Shown one piece after another: positions 9,536 to 17,646 of a stretch of 64,000 bases of DNA. The translations under genes were made by a program, and so were the position numbers. The stretch is from Olivibacter sitiensis DSM 17696 (GTDB lineage Bacteria > Bacteroidota > Bacteroidia > Sphingobacteriales > Sphingobacteriaceae), in assembly GCF_000427965.1 (NCBI RefSeq), contig NZ_ATZA01000022.1, positions 17,127-81,126 of the forward strand. The letters are read 5' to 3'. The notes under the pieces were generated by a model that saw only the letters and a list, made by a program, of their open reading frames with translations, had not been told where the DNA came from and did no database searches. The stretch's first letter is position 1. Each line of letters begins with the position of its first letter.

Positions 9536-11068
9536 CTAATTTGCGGTAAGTGCTACCGGAGCCAGTTGCCTTGGTGATCCGTCAGGACCAACTGCGATGA
9601 TTTGGTCAAATATAACCCTAGCTCCCGGGCTGATGCCGTTCAGTGCATTTTTCATTGCTGGGCTCAGCTGATTGTTGTTTGCACTTAATACAATCGCATC
9701 CGCTCTTGGATTGGCAATGATAAGACTGAATTTAGTGATATTAAACTTGGCGTCAAATTCGAAATTCTCCAACGTAGCAAACAGTGCACTTTGCGCTTTG
9801 ATAGCTACAGTTGGCATGGAGCCTCCAGATTTGCCCGCAAACTTAGCAATTGGATCAGGAATACGCTTCACCCTGAACTCAGTAGTGCTCAACGTTTGTG
9901 ATTTCCCTGGGGCTACTTCGGCGGTGATGGAAACCTTGGCAGTTCCTGGAGTCGTGGCGCGAACATTATACTTGCCATTGCTTCCAGATATTGTTCCTCC
10001 GCTCATACTCACCTTTATTTTGTCAGCAGGAATACCTGGTGCAGAGACAGAAACCGGATTGTCCACACCGATGTAGAAGACGTTCATCTTGTCTGGCGAT
10101 ACCACGGCAGATGGTCTTGCTACTGTGTACGATTGCTCTTTTGTAGTATAAGTTTTATCCGTGCCGTCGGTACCTTTTACAAGGATATTTGCCTTCCATG
10201 TGAACGTACCTTCCTTGCTTGTACTTACGGTATATAGGCCTCTTCCATCTTTAGTTGGCAAAGCGCTGCCACCTACCGTAACCGTAGGGTTGGATTTACT
10301 GTCGTAAGCGGTCAAAAACACCTCTGCTTCATATGGTTGTCCTTGAATGAGGTAGGATGTGGGAGCCACAGCGACAGCCTCGAACTGGTCAAGGGTTACA
10401 ACAGCTTGATCCATTTGACCTAATATGCGTTTGACGACATCCGACTCGGCATTTTTTGCGTCTGCTTGTATTTTAGATAAAATAGTCATTGCAGCCGTCA
10501 AAGGAACGCCTTCCCCGAAATTTACTTGCTCCCAAGATCTTTTGGTACCCACAGCTTTCTTAGGGTCGTTTGCCTCTAGGGAGAATGTTGCCAATTCAGC
10601 ATCTTTTGGACCTAGGATCTCGATGAGTTTTTCCCTGGTTTCATTGATTTTGTTTTTCAATTCCGTTGCCTTCTTACCATTTATCATGATACTTTGGGCA
10701 ATATCGGTATTGTCTCTCATCTTGATGTCGCCAGTTTCCTCGTTTATTCCACCGCCATCATTTATGAACCGTTGTTTCAACTCCTCAATCATGGAGTTTA
10801 ACTCTCCTGCCAATTGAGAAGCTTGTTTTGCTTTTTCATATATGGGCTTTGCCCTTTCTGGGTTATCCTTCAATTTTGTCTGTTCAAAACTAGTAAACAG
10901 TTGTTCTACGGATGTACTCACGTTCGAAGTTGAGGTCTCCAGACTGTCATTAATAGTTTTGAACGCTTCTAATATAGTATCCGAGACATTCAGCGCCAAC
11001 ATTGCTAGTAACACGAGGTACATAATGTTGATCATCTTCTGCCTAGTCGTTTCTTTTCCTCCAGCCAT
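9536..11068 (-). CDS. gldM: Gliding motility / type IX secretion protein GldM
   Basis: Periplasmic-spanning rotor/stator component of the proton-driven motor that powers type IX secretion and gliding; a dimer whose single N-terminal helix inserts into the GldL pentamer. The 510-residue product opens MAGGKETTRQKMINIMYLVL, placing Arg9 just before the TM helix (about 14-34); in Flavobacterium GldM the residue R9 is reported to pair with a GldL glutamate. A coiled helical domain (about 40-220) and Ig-like domains D2-D4 (about 225-510) follow. The gene is 52 bp behind gldL. Normally gldN follows; here the gene is followed by a terminator and a convergent antiporter, so gldN is not adjacent. Confidence 0.96.
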   Translation of the reverse strand: MAGGKETTRQKMINIMYLVLLAMLALNVSDTILEAFKTINDSLETSTSNVSTSVEQLFTSFEQTKLKDNPERAKPIYEKAKQASQLAGELNSMIEELKQRFINDGGGINEETGDIKMRDNTDIAQSIMINGKKATELKNKINETREKLIEILGPKDAELATFSLEANDPKKAVGTKRSWEQVNFGEGVPLTAAMTILSKIQADAKNAESDVVKRILGQMDQAVVTLDQFEAVAVAPTSYLIQGQPYEAEVFLTAYDSKSNPTVTVGGSALPTKDGRGLYTVSTSKEGTFTWKANILVKGTDGTDKTYTTKEQSYTVARPSAVVSPDKMNVFYIGVDNPVSVSAPGIPADKIKVSMSGGTISGSNGKYNVRATTPGTAKVSITAEVAPGKSQTLSTTEFRVKRIPDPIAKFAGKSGGSMPTVAIKAQSALFATLENFEFDAKFNITKFSLIIANPRADAIVLSANNNQLSPAMKNALNGISPGARVIFDQIIAVGPDGSPRQLAPVALTAN

Positions 11069-11120
11069 GCGTTTTTTTTTCTTTAGTTTATTATAAAAAA
11101 ATAAGTGTAAAGCAGGGGGC

Positions 11121-11924
11121 TTAGACCCTAGGCTGGTTCAACGCAGAAAGCATGTTGCCGTATATTGAGTTTAATGTAGCGACATTCTTGGCGAGTTTGT
11201 TGGCTTCTTCTTTGAATTTGGCCGTGTTTTCTGAGGAGTCTGCGAAGTTTTGCAGTGTTTCAGCTAAGTTGGTATAGTAGCTGTTGATTTTCTGTAGGTT
11301 GCTGCTAGATTCTTTCAATTCAGATTCATAAATGCTGTTCAAAGCACCTAGATTGGTCGCCAGTTTAGTAACTTGTGTTTGATAGGCTTCCGTGTCGGTT
11401 TTGGTTTCGCCTATAGAAGACAAATTACTTGTTGCCTTTTCGAAAGCGATACTCAAACTGTCAAATTTACTACTTGCGGTCCTAAGTTTTTCCGAGAACT
11501 CACGTGTATCTAGCGATGCATCTGCAATTTGGTTGATTGCGCCGATTTTTTCACTAAATACTTTCAGGCCAGCGCCCAATTGTTCGAAACTTTTTGGTGA
11601 GAGATTGGCGTCATTCAGCATTTTGTCCAAAGCTGCGGTACTGCTAGGAGCAGCTGCAACATTTTGCCTTACAGGCAGTGGGCCGCTATAATCGTCTGCC
11701 AATTCTGGATATACTTTTTCCCAATGTGGATCTTCCGCAGGCGGATATAGACCTGTAAGAAAGAAAAGGATGGCCTCTATTGTCAAACCTGCACCTATGA
11801 GATAGGTTCCCAACGAACCTCCCCAGTGGTTGATTTTAAACATTGCTCCAATAATTACGATACTAGCTCCCCATGAAATTGCAACGTGCAACCATCCGGG
11901 GTTTTTTCCTTTAGCTTTTGCCAT
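11121..11924 (-). CDS. gldL: Gliding motility / type IX secretion protein GldL
   Basis: Inner-membrane pentameric proton channel of the type IX secretion motor. The 267-residue product has two N-terminal membrane helices (about 12-28 and 38-58). The second holds Glu50 in GLTIEAILFFL, the position of the essential channel glutamate (E49 in F. johnsoniae). The signature HWGGSLGTYLIGAGL and the proline-rich stretch after TM2 (LYPPAEDPHWEKVYPEL) are classic GldL. The remainder is a long helical cytoplasmic domain. gldK, the usual upstream neighbour, is absent: 213 bp upstream begins a divergent UDP-glucose dehydrogenase. Confidence 0.96.
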   Translation of the reverse strand: MAKAKGKNPGWLHVAISWGASIVIIGAMFKINHWGGSLGTYLIGAGLTIEAILFFLTGLYPPAEDPHWEKVYPELADDYSGPLPVRQNVAAAPSSTAALDKMLNDANLSPKSFEQLGAGLKVFSEKIGAINQIADASLDTREFSEKLRTASSKFDSLSIAFEKATSNLSSIGETKTDTEAYQTQVTKLATNLGALNSIYESELKESSSNLQKINSYYTNLAETLQNFADSSENTAKFKEEANKLAKNVATLNSIYGNMLSALNQPRV

Positions 11925-12137
11925 GACGCTGTGTAAATTTTGTCCTAAATTTTAAAGTGTAAATAAAAATCGATTTGTAAATTTTTTCCGAATATAAGGC
12001 ATTTCTCGCACTAAGAAATAAAAAAACGGAAAAAAACTCTGAAATACCATCAATTAGGTATGCTTATGTGACTAAATCGTGTTGGGAAATACAAAAAAAA
12101 CCTTAAACTTGCCAAAACTTTAAGAGATAGATAAGAC

Positions 12138-13529
12138 ATGAGCATTAGTAAAATTTGTTGTATTGGAGCTGGATATGTAGGTGGGCCGACAATGGCCATT
12201 ATTGCCAAACAGTGCCCTCATATAAGGGTGACTGTAGTAGACCTAAATGAAGCAAGAATAGCTGCATGGAATGATCCCGATGTCGAAAAAATCCCGGTCT
12301 ACGAACCCGGGTTAAGTGCGGTAGTAGCAGAGGCTAGAGGGCGAAATTTGTTTTTTTCAACAGATGTAGAAAGTGCGATTGAGGATGCTGAGTTGATTTT
12401 TATATCTGTAAATACGCCAACTAAGACGTATGGTGCAGGTAAAGGACAAGCAGCCGACTTAAAGTGGATAGAATTGTGTGCCCGTCAAATCGCTCGGGTT
12501 GCTAAATCGGATAAAATTATCGTTGAAAAATCTACTCTTCCTGTTCGTACTGCCAGTGCGTTGAAGGACATTTTGCAAAATACGGGAAATGGAGTAAACT
12601 TCAGGATTCTGTCTAACCCAGAGTTTTTGGCTGAAGGAACAGCCGTGGAAGATCTTTTTGAACCAGATAGGGTGTTGATTGGTGGCGACCAAAGCGAAGA
12701 GGGGCGAGAAGCCATTGAAGCATTGGTGGAGATTTATGCAAATTGGGTGCCTCGTGAAAGGATCCTTACAACTAATATCTGGTCTTCCGAGCTGTCCAAG
12801 CTTACTGCTAATGCCTATTTAGCACAGCGTGTTTCTTCTATTAACTCATTGTCAGAGCTTTGCGAGTATACGGAGGCCGATATAAATGAAGTAGCCAGGG
12901 CGATAGGTACCGATAGTAGGATTGGGCCTAAATTCTTAAAGGCATCCGTGGGTTTTGGTGGTTCATGTTTCCAAAAGGATATCCTAAACTTGGTTTATAT
13001 CGCCCGTTCATATGGATTGACCGAAGTGGCTGATTATTGGGAGCAGGTCATCATCATGAATGATCATCAAAAACGCCGTTTTGCAAACAAGATTATTCAA
13101 AAATTATATAATACGGTAAATGGCAAGAAAATTGCGTTTTTGGGCTGGGCTTTTAAGAAAGACACGAACGATACCAGGGAATCTGCCGCCATTTATGTAG
13201 CCGATCACTTATTGCATGAGCAAGCTAATATTGCCGTTTATGATCCAAAGGTTACGGAGCAACAAGTATTGACTGATATGGACTATTTGGATACGCGGTC
13301 TCCTGAAGAAAACAGAAAGCTCATAAAGACATATCAGGATCCCTATGAGGCATGCAAAGATGCCCATGCGATCGCCATTTTGACAGAATGGGACGAATTT
13401 AAATCATATGATTGGAAGCGGATATACGACAATATGCTCAAACCTGCAAACATTTTTGATGGTAGGAACTTATTAGACAAGGCTGCATTGCAGCAAATAG
13501 GATTTAAGGTTTGGGCAATAGGAAGCTAG
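12138..13529 (+). CDS. ugd: UDP-glucose 6-dehydrogenase, animal-type
   Basis: Oxidises UDP-glucose to UDP-glucuronate using two NAD+ through a cysteine thiohemiacetal. The 463-residue product is closer in length and sequence to animal UGDH than to the short bacterial Ugd/Tua[19 protein letters not shown], the [20 protein letters not shown] segment, [20 protein letters not shown], and the active-site loop [10 protein letters not shown] with Cys277 (Cys276 in the human enzyme). Rossmann NAD domain about 1-210, central helical dimer domain about 215-320, UDP-binding C-domain about 330-460. The phosphohexomutase gene follows 51 bp later, so together they can make UDP-GlcA precursors for the nearby polysaccharide locus. 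Confidence 0.95.
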   Translation: MSISKICCIGAGYVGGPTMAIIAKQCPHIRVTVVDLNEARIAAWNDPDVEKIPVYEPGLSAVVAEARGRNLFFSTDVESAIEDAELIFISVNTPTKTYGAGKGQAADLKWIELCARQIARVAKSDKIIVEKSTLPVRTASALKDILQNTGNGVNFRILSNPEFLAEGTAVEDLFEPDRVLIGGDQSEEGREAIEALVEIYANWVPRERILTTNIWSSELSKLTANAYLAQRVSSINSLSELCEYTEADINEVARAIGTDSRIGPKFLKASVGFGGSCFQKDILNLVYIARSYGLTEVADYWEQVIIMNDHQKRRFANKIIQKLYNTVNGKKIAFLGWAFKKDTNDTRESAAIYVADHLLHEQANIAVYDPKVTEQQVLTDMDYLDTRSPEENRKLIKTYQDPYEACKDAHAIAILTEWDEFKSYDWKRIYDNMLKPANIFDGRNLLDKAALQQIGFKVWAIGS

Positions 13530-13580
13530 TGGATGTCTATTTTGCGAACAATGTTTTGGTTTAATTTTTTTCATTAATAT

Positions 13581-15317
13581 ATGGCTTTGGACACACTTGA
13601 AGCAACTGTTAAAACAAGGATAGATCAATGGTTGAGCGGCAATTACGACGAAGAAACCAAGAAGACGATACGGGAACTCCTGAACGCAGGAAGCTACGAT
13701 GAATTAACCGACTCTTTTTATAAGGACCTTGAATTTGGTACTGGCGGCCTTCGAGGGATAATGGGCGTGGGGACCAATAGGATGAACAAATATACCGTTG
13801 GACTCGCTACCCAAGGCTTTGCCAATTATCTAAAGAAGCAAGGCTACAATACCATTAAAGTAGCGATAAGCTACGATAGCCGAAATAATTCAAAGGAGTT
13901 CGCCCAGACAGTGGCCGACATATTCTCGTCTAATGATATTGAGGTTTATTTGTTCTCTTCTTTGAGGCCTACCCCCCTTTTATCCTATGCCGTTCGTAAG
14001 CTGCATTGCCAGGCCGGGGTAATGCTTACTGCATCGCACAATCCCAAAGAGTATAATGGATACAAGGCATACTGGAATGATGGAGGGCAATTGGTACCTC
14101 CTCATGACGAGGCCGTAATTCACGAAGTGAATCAAGTTTCAATAGAGGATTTGGATTTTGGAGGGAAGCAGGAAAATATACACCTGCTTAAGGAGGAGCT
14201 CGATGATCAATATATTGAAGAAGCATTAAAGCTGAAGCTCAACGCGAAAGCTGTCGAAGAAGCGTCAGATCTAAAGATTGTTTATAGCCCGATTCACGGA
14301 ACGGGAATTACCTTGGTACCCAAGGCGCTTAAGGCTTGGGGATTTAAAGATGTGCTGTTGGTGGATGAACAGGCCGAACCAAATGGCAATTTCCCAACGG
14401 TTGTTTATCCAAATCCCGAGGAGAAGGAAGCTATGTCTATGGCATTGAATAAAGGACAGGCTCTTTCTGCCGATTTGGTACTAGCGACCGATCCTGATGC
14501 GGATAGAGTGGGCGTTGGTTGTAAGAATATAGCTGGAGAATGGCAGCTGCTTAACGGGAACCAAATCGGAAGCCTTTTGGTAGATTATGTGTTGAGTTCC
14601 AAACATGCATCTGGCAATCTGAAGGACAACGACTATGTTTGTAAGACCATAGTCACTACCGAACTTATTGCCCAGATAGCAAAAGCATATGGAGTGCCAG
14701 TGTATGATGTGTTGACGGGATTTAAATATATCGGACAACTGATCACTCAGCGAGAAGGCAAACAGGAGTTTTTGGTGGGAGGAGAAGAAAGTTATGGTTT
14801 CTTGGTGGGGGAGATGGTAAGGGATAAGGATGCGGTGATTTCATGCGTTTTCATAGCGGAGATGGCTGCATTTTACAAAACAAAAGGGAAAACCTTGTTT
14901 GAAGCGCTGCTAGAGCTATACGTGAAGTATGGATTTTATAAGGAAAAGTTAATATCTGTTACCAAAAAGGGCAAGGCAGGTGCAGAGGAAATCAAAGCGA
15001 TGATGGAAAGGCTCAGGCTAGATATGCCAAGGTCATTGGGTGGCTATGAGGTGGCACATGTGAGAGATTATGCAAATAGCATAGAAACTGATATGGAAAG
15101 TCTTGAATCGCGGACCATAGACCTACCTAAGTCTGACGTGCTCCAGTTTATTACTAAAGATGGAAGTGTCATTTCTGCTAGGCCATCGGGCACAGAACCC
15201 AAAATAAAATTCTATTGCAGTGCGAAGATGCCGCTAAAAGATATAGATAGCTACGATGAAGTAAATGGAAAATTAGACGATAAGATTGACGCCATGATGA
15301 AGGATATCTTGTCTTAA
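13581..15317 (+). CDS. Phosphohexomutase (phosphoglucomutase/phosphomannomutase, alpha-D-phosphohexomutase superfamily)
   Basis: Interconverts hexose 1- and 6-phosphates, feeding nucleotide-sugar synthesis. The 578-residue length matches the PgcA-type enzymes of Bacteroidota and Firmicutes rather than the 450-residue ManB/GlmM. All four conserved loops are present: phosphoserine loop MLTASHNPKEYNGYK with Ser152, metal loop ATDPDADRVG, sugar-binding loop GGEESYGF, and phosphate-binding loop RPSGTEPKIKFY near the C-terminus. It is downstream of ugd and closed by a very strong terminator, so the pair forms a bicistronic unit separate from the polysaccharide operon that follows. Specificity for glucose versus mannose phosphates cannot be decided from motifs. 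Confidence 0.94.
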   Translation: MALDTLEATVKTRIDQWLSGNYDEETKKTIRELLNAGSYDELTDSFYKDLEFGTGGLRGIMGVGTNRMNKYTVGLATQGFANYLKKQGYNTIKVAISYDSRNNSKEFAQTVADIFSSNDIEVYLFSSLRPTPLLSYAVRKLHCQAGVMLTASHNPKEYNGYKAYWNDGGQLVPPHDEAVIHEVNQVSIEDLDFGGKQENIHLLKEELDDQYIEEALKLKLNAKAVEEASDLKIVYSPIHGTGITLVPKALKAWGFKDVLLVDEQAEPNGNFPTVVYPNPEEKEAMSMALNKGQALSADLVLATDPDADRVGVGCKNIAGEWQLLNGNQIGSLLVDYVLSSKHASGNLKDNDYVCKTIVTTELIAQIAKAYGVPVYDVLTGFKYIGQLITQREGKQEFLVGGEESYGFLVGEMVRDKDAVISCVFIAEMAAFYKTKGKTLFEALLELYVKYGFYKEKLISVTKKGKAGAEEIKAMMERLRLDMPRSLGGYEVAHVRDYANSIETDMESLESRTIDLPKSDVLQFITKDGSVISARPSGTEPKIKFYCSAKMPLKDIDSYDEVNGKLDDKIDAMMKDILS

Positions 15318-15341
15318 ATCTTAGAGTTTGTTTTAATTGAG

Positions 15342-15380
15342 CCTAAAAAAAGTCTGCCCATTCTTTTTTTAGGTTTTTTT
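15342..15380 (+). terminator. Intrinsic terminator after the phosphohexomutase
   Basis: An 11-bp perfect stem (CCTAAAAAAAG / CTTTTTTTAGG) with a 10-nt loop is followed immediately by seven T residues. Confidence 0.88.
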
Positions 15381-15486
15381 GTTTGTGTGCCTTTCACTAC
15401 CTATTATATCGCCAAAGGCAATTGTCAGATAGACATTGTTGACATTATCGTTATGTTTAATATCGATACACCTTTAAGGATTACCT

Positions 15487-15497
15487 CCCCCCCCCCC
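15487..15497. repeat. Homopolymeric C11 tract
   Basis: Eleven consecutive C residues in an otherwise AT-rich intergenic region about 540 bp upstream of rmlD. Such tracts can change length by slipped-strand mispairing. Confidence 0.8.
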
Positions 15498-15898
15498 AGT
15501 TGCCGATATAAATTAAGCTAAAAGTTTATCATTTCTTCTGTTTGAGCAGGAAGTTCCAAAGTTTATTTTCTTTTTGTTATCACATTTTTATCACATATTG
15601 TTTTTTATTTTGATAGAAATAAAATTAATTTTTGTTTTATTAGTTTGTTTTTTGTTTTTTTGTTTAGTATTTTTTGTTTTTCCAATGATTTTGTAGGTAG
15701 TTTTTTGTGTATGGAGAAAATATACTTTAGAGAGGGCTCGTTATATTTCTATCATTTTCTTTTTTCTAGTATGGCGGCATATTTTCTTCTTTCTGGAAGT
15801 TTATTTTTTCAACACGAAATTTATCTGTAAAAAGTTACTTCTAAGGTCAGGCAGACTGATGTATCTTGATTTTAGAAGGATTATATCGGGTTGCAGGT

Positions 15899-15924
15899 TC
15901 TTGAACCATTGTTCAAGAGTTTTT
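15899..15924 (+). terminator. Possible attenuator hairpin in the polysaccharide leader
   Basis: An 8-bp perfect stem (TCTTGAAC / GTTCAAGA) with the 4-nt loop CATT is followed by GTTTTT, resembling an intrinsic terminator. It lies 111 bp before rmlD and more than 500 bp after the previous operon's own terminator, so a role as conditional terminator is plausible. The overlapping short palindrome GGTTCTTGAACC (15896-15907) would compete with it. Confidence 0.45.
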
Positions 15925-16034
15925 GTGGTTCGATAGGGAAATTTCGAAAAATGCGAGGGCAGAAATTACTGTTCCTGAATATTAAAATTGTTATTTATTT
16001 GCTATAATTGCATAAATAATCTAAAACTGAAAAC

Positions 16035-16886
16035 TTGAAAACAGTAGTTTTTGGAGGGAGCGGACAGTTGGGGCAGTGCTTAGCGGAGCAAGTTCAAGGG
16101 AACCCCAATTATGTTTTCTTATCCTCAGATGAAGGCAACGTAACAAAGGCTGATCAATTGAGGCATTTGTTTGAAAAACTTAAACCTGACGTCGTGGTCA
16201 ACTGTGCCGCCTACACTGCTGTCGATAAGGCAGAAGACGAAATAGACCTTGCCTATGCCATCAACTCACATGCCGTAAAAAACCTAGCCATATTATCCAA
16301 AGAATATAACTCAAAGTTAATACATATTTCGACTGATTTTGTGTTTGAAGGCAATAAGGTTGGATTATTGGCAGAAGATGATGAATGCAAACCCCAGGGC
16401 GTATATGGTGCTAGCAAACTGGAAGGTGAAGAAAATATCCGTGCCATACACAGCAAATATTTTATCGTGCGTACAAGTTGGCTCTATTCGGAGTATGGCG
16501 GCAATTTCGTGAAAACGATGCTAAGACTTGCAGATAGTAGAAACGAGTTATCGGTAGTGAGTGATCAGGTAGGAACACCTACTTATGCGATGGACTTGGC
16601 GGCTTTCATCCTTAATTTAATATCGTCCAAAAGCGAAACCTACGGGCTATACCATTATAGTGATATGGGGGTAGCCAGTTGGTACGATTTTGCGCACTCC
16701 ATTTTTGACCTAGGAGAAAAAAAAATAAACTTAAGTGCAATTAAGACAAGCCAGTATCCTACTAGGGCTAGGCGGCCTTTTAATTCCGTGATGGACAAAT
16801 CCAAGGTAATAGCAACTTTTGGTGAACACATTCCTCATTGGCGTGACAGTTTGCGTATTTGTTTAAAGAATTTAGTAAAAAAATAA
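16035..16886 (+). CDS. rmlD: dTDP-4-dehydrorhamnose reductase
   Basis: Reduces dTDP-4-dehydro-L-rhamnose to dTDP-L-rhamnose, the last step of rhamnose donor synthesis. The 283-residue product starts at a TTG codon, chosen because it gives the family N-terminus MKTVVFGGSGQLGQCLAEQ with the GxxGxxG nucleotide motif. Visible motifs: NCAAYTAVDKAEDE (about 56-69), the SDR catalytic region with STDFVFEG and YGASKLEGE (Tyr-x-x-x-Lys about 122-126), and RTSWLYSEYGGNFV. It is the first gene of the plus polysaccharide arm. RmlA, RmlB and RmlC are not in the window, so rhamnose synthesis would depend on genes elsewhere, or the enzyme may reduce another dTDP-keto sugar. Confidence 0.92.
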   Translation: MKTVVFGGSGQLGQCLAEQVQGNPNYVFLSSDEGNVTKADQLRHLFEKLKPDVVVNCAAYTAVDKAEDEIDLAYAINSHAVKNLAILSKEYNSKLIHISTDFVFEGNKVGLLAEDDECKPQGVYGASKLEGEENIRAIHSKYFIVRTSWLYSEYGGNFVKTMLRLADSRNELSVVSDQVGTPTYAMDLAAFILNLISSKSETYGLYHYSDMGVASWYDFAHSIFDLGEKKINLSAIKTSQYPTRARRPFNSVMDKSKVIATFGEHIPHWRDSLRICLKNLVKK

Positions 16887-16932
16887 TTGCTTATAGGTGG
16901 TCGTAATATTTAAAAATAGACTTTTTTATTGT

Positions 16933-17646
16933 ATGAATTTGAAAATCGATAAATGGTTGATTCTGTTGGCGGTAGCGATGCTTTGGTGTATTCCTGTCAA
17001 ATCACAGAGCATGCTTGAGGAGGTGTCCTATGAGGATCTGGAAACACTGATTAACACTGCCAAGGAAAACTATCCAAAAATCCACGCTATGAGCAAACAA
17101 GTGGATATTGCCAACGTGGAAATAACAAGTGCTAAATTGGGGTGGTTTAAGCCGCTATCGATCATGTATTATTACACACCTTCATGGAGCTGGGCTGGGA
17201 CTGACGATAGATTCTTTATGTTCAATGGCTTTCAATTTGGGATAATGCTCAACGTAGGCACATTGTTGCAAACACCATCGGAAATTAAGAAAGCTAAATT
17301 GTTCAAGGATTTTGCGGAATTAAACGGCGAGGAATATGTCCTATCCTTAACAAAGGAAGTGAAGAATAGGTATTACGCACTTATTGGTGCAAAAAACATG
17401 CTTAACGTTCGGATGAAAGCCAGTATTGATGCAGCGACCCTGCAAAAGGACATGAATTTTCGATATCAAAAAGGAGAGGTGTCGTTTGAGGACTTGATAA
17501 AATATAACAGTGACGTAACCCAGCACAGCATAGATAGGATTATAGCTGAACAGGATTACCTCACTAGCGTTGCCAACTTGGAGGAGTTAATAGGAGTACC
17601 TTTAGACACAGTCATAAAAATTCAACTACACAATGGAGATAACTAA
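16933..17646 (+). CDS. Half-length TolC/outer-membrane efflux family protein
   Basis: Predicted secreted helical protein with one outer-membrane-efflux repeat. A GTG-initiated frame from 16897 is longer, but the ATG at 16933 gives a clean signal peptide (KIDKWLILLAVAMLWCIPVKSQS, cleavage about residue 25), so 237 residues are annotated. One TolC-type unit is seen in order: N-terminal helix (LINTAKENYPKIHAMSKQVD), a beta-strand zone with Tyr/Trp/Phe (about 75-105), and the long second helix pair ending in the typical RYQKGEVSFEDLIKY and LEELIGVPLD. Classical TolC proteins have two such repeats in about 430-490 residues. The gene overlaps the copolymerase gene by 14 bp, indicating translational coupling and a role in polymer export. 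Confidence 0.75.
   Translation: MNLKIDKWLILLAVAMLWCIPVKSQSMLEEVSYEDLETLINTAKENYPKIHAMSKQVDIANVEITSAKLGWFKPLSIMYYYTPSWSWAGTDDRFFMFNGFQFGIMLNVGTLLQTPSEIKKAKLFKDFAELNGEEYVLSLTKEVKNRYYALIGAKNMLNVRMKASIDAATLQKDMNFRYQKGEVSFEDLIKYNSDVTQHSIDRIIAEQDYLTSVANLEELIGVPLDTVIKIQLHNGDN

Larger units (their letters stand above)
15381..16034 (+). other. Long AT-rich leader upstream of the polysaccharide operon
   Basis: About 650 bp without a credible gene. It holds an 11-base C run (15487-15497), a strongly T-rich stretch (about 15540-15700), a short open frame at 15645-15830 that I reject as coding, and a hairpin followed by T residues (15899-15924). A near-consensus minus-7 element TATAATTG lies about 30 bp upstream of the rmlD start. 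The length and structure suggest regulated transcription of the operon. Confidence 0.5.

Noticed and set aside
15645..15830. 61-codon frame in the polysaccharide leader
   Set aside because: Phe/Ser-rich translation of a T-rich stretch; no signal peptide logic, no start context and a poor codon pattern.
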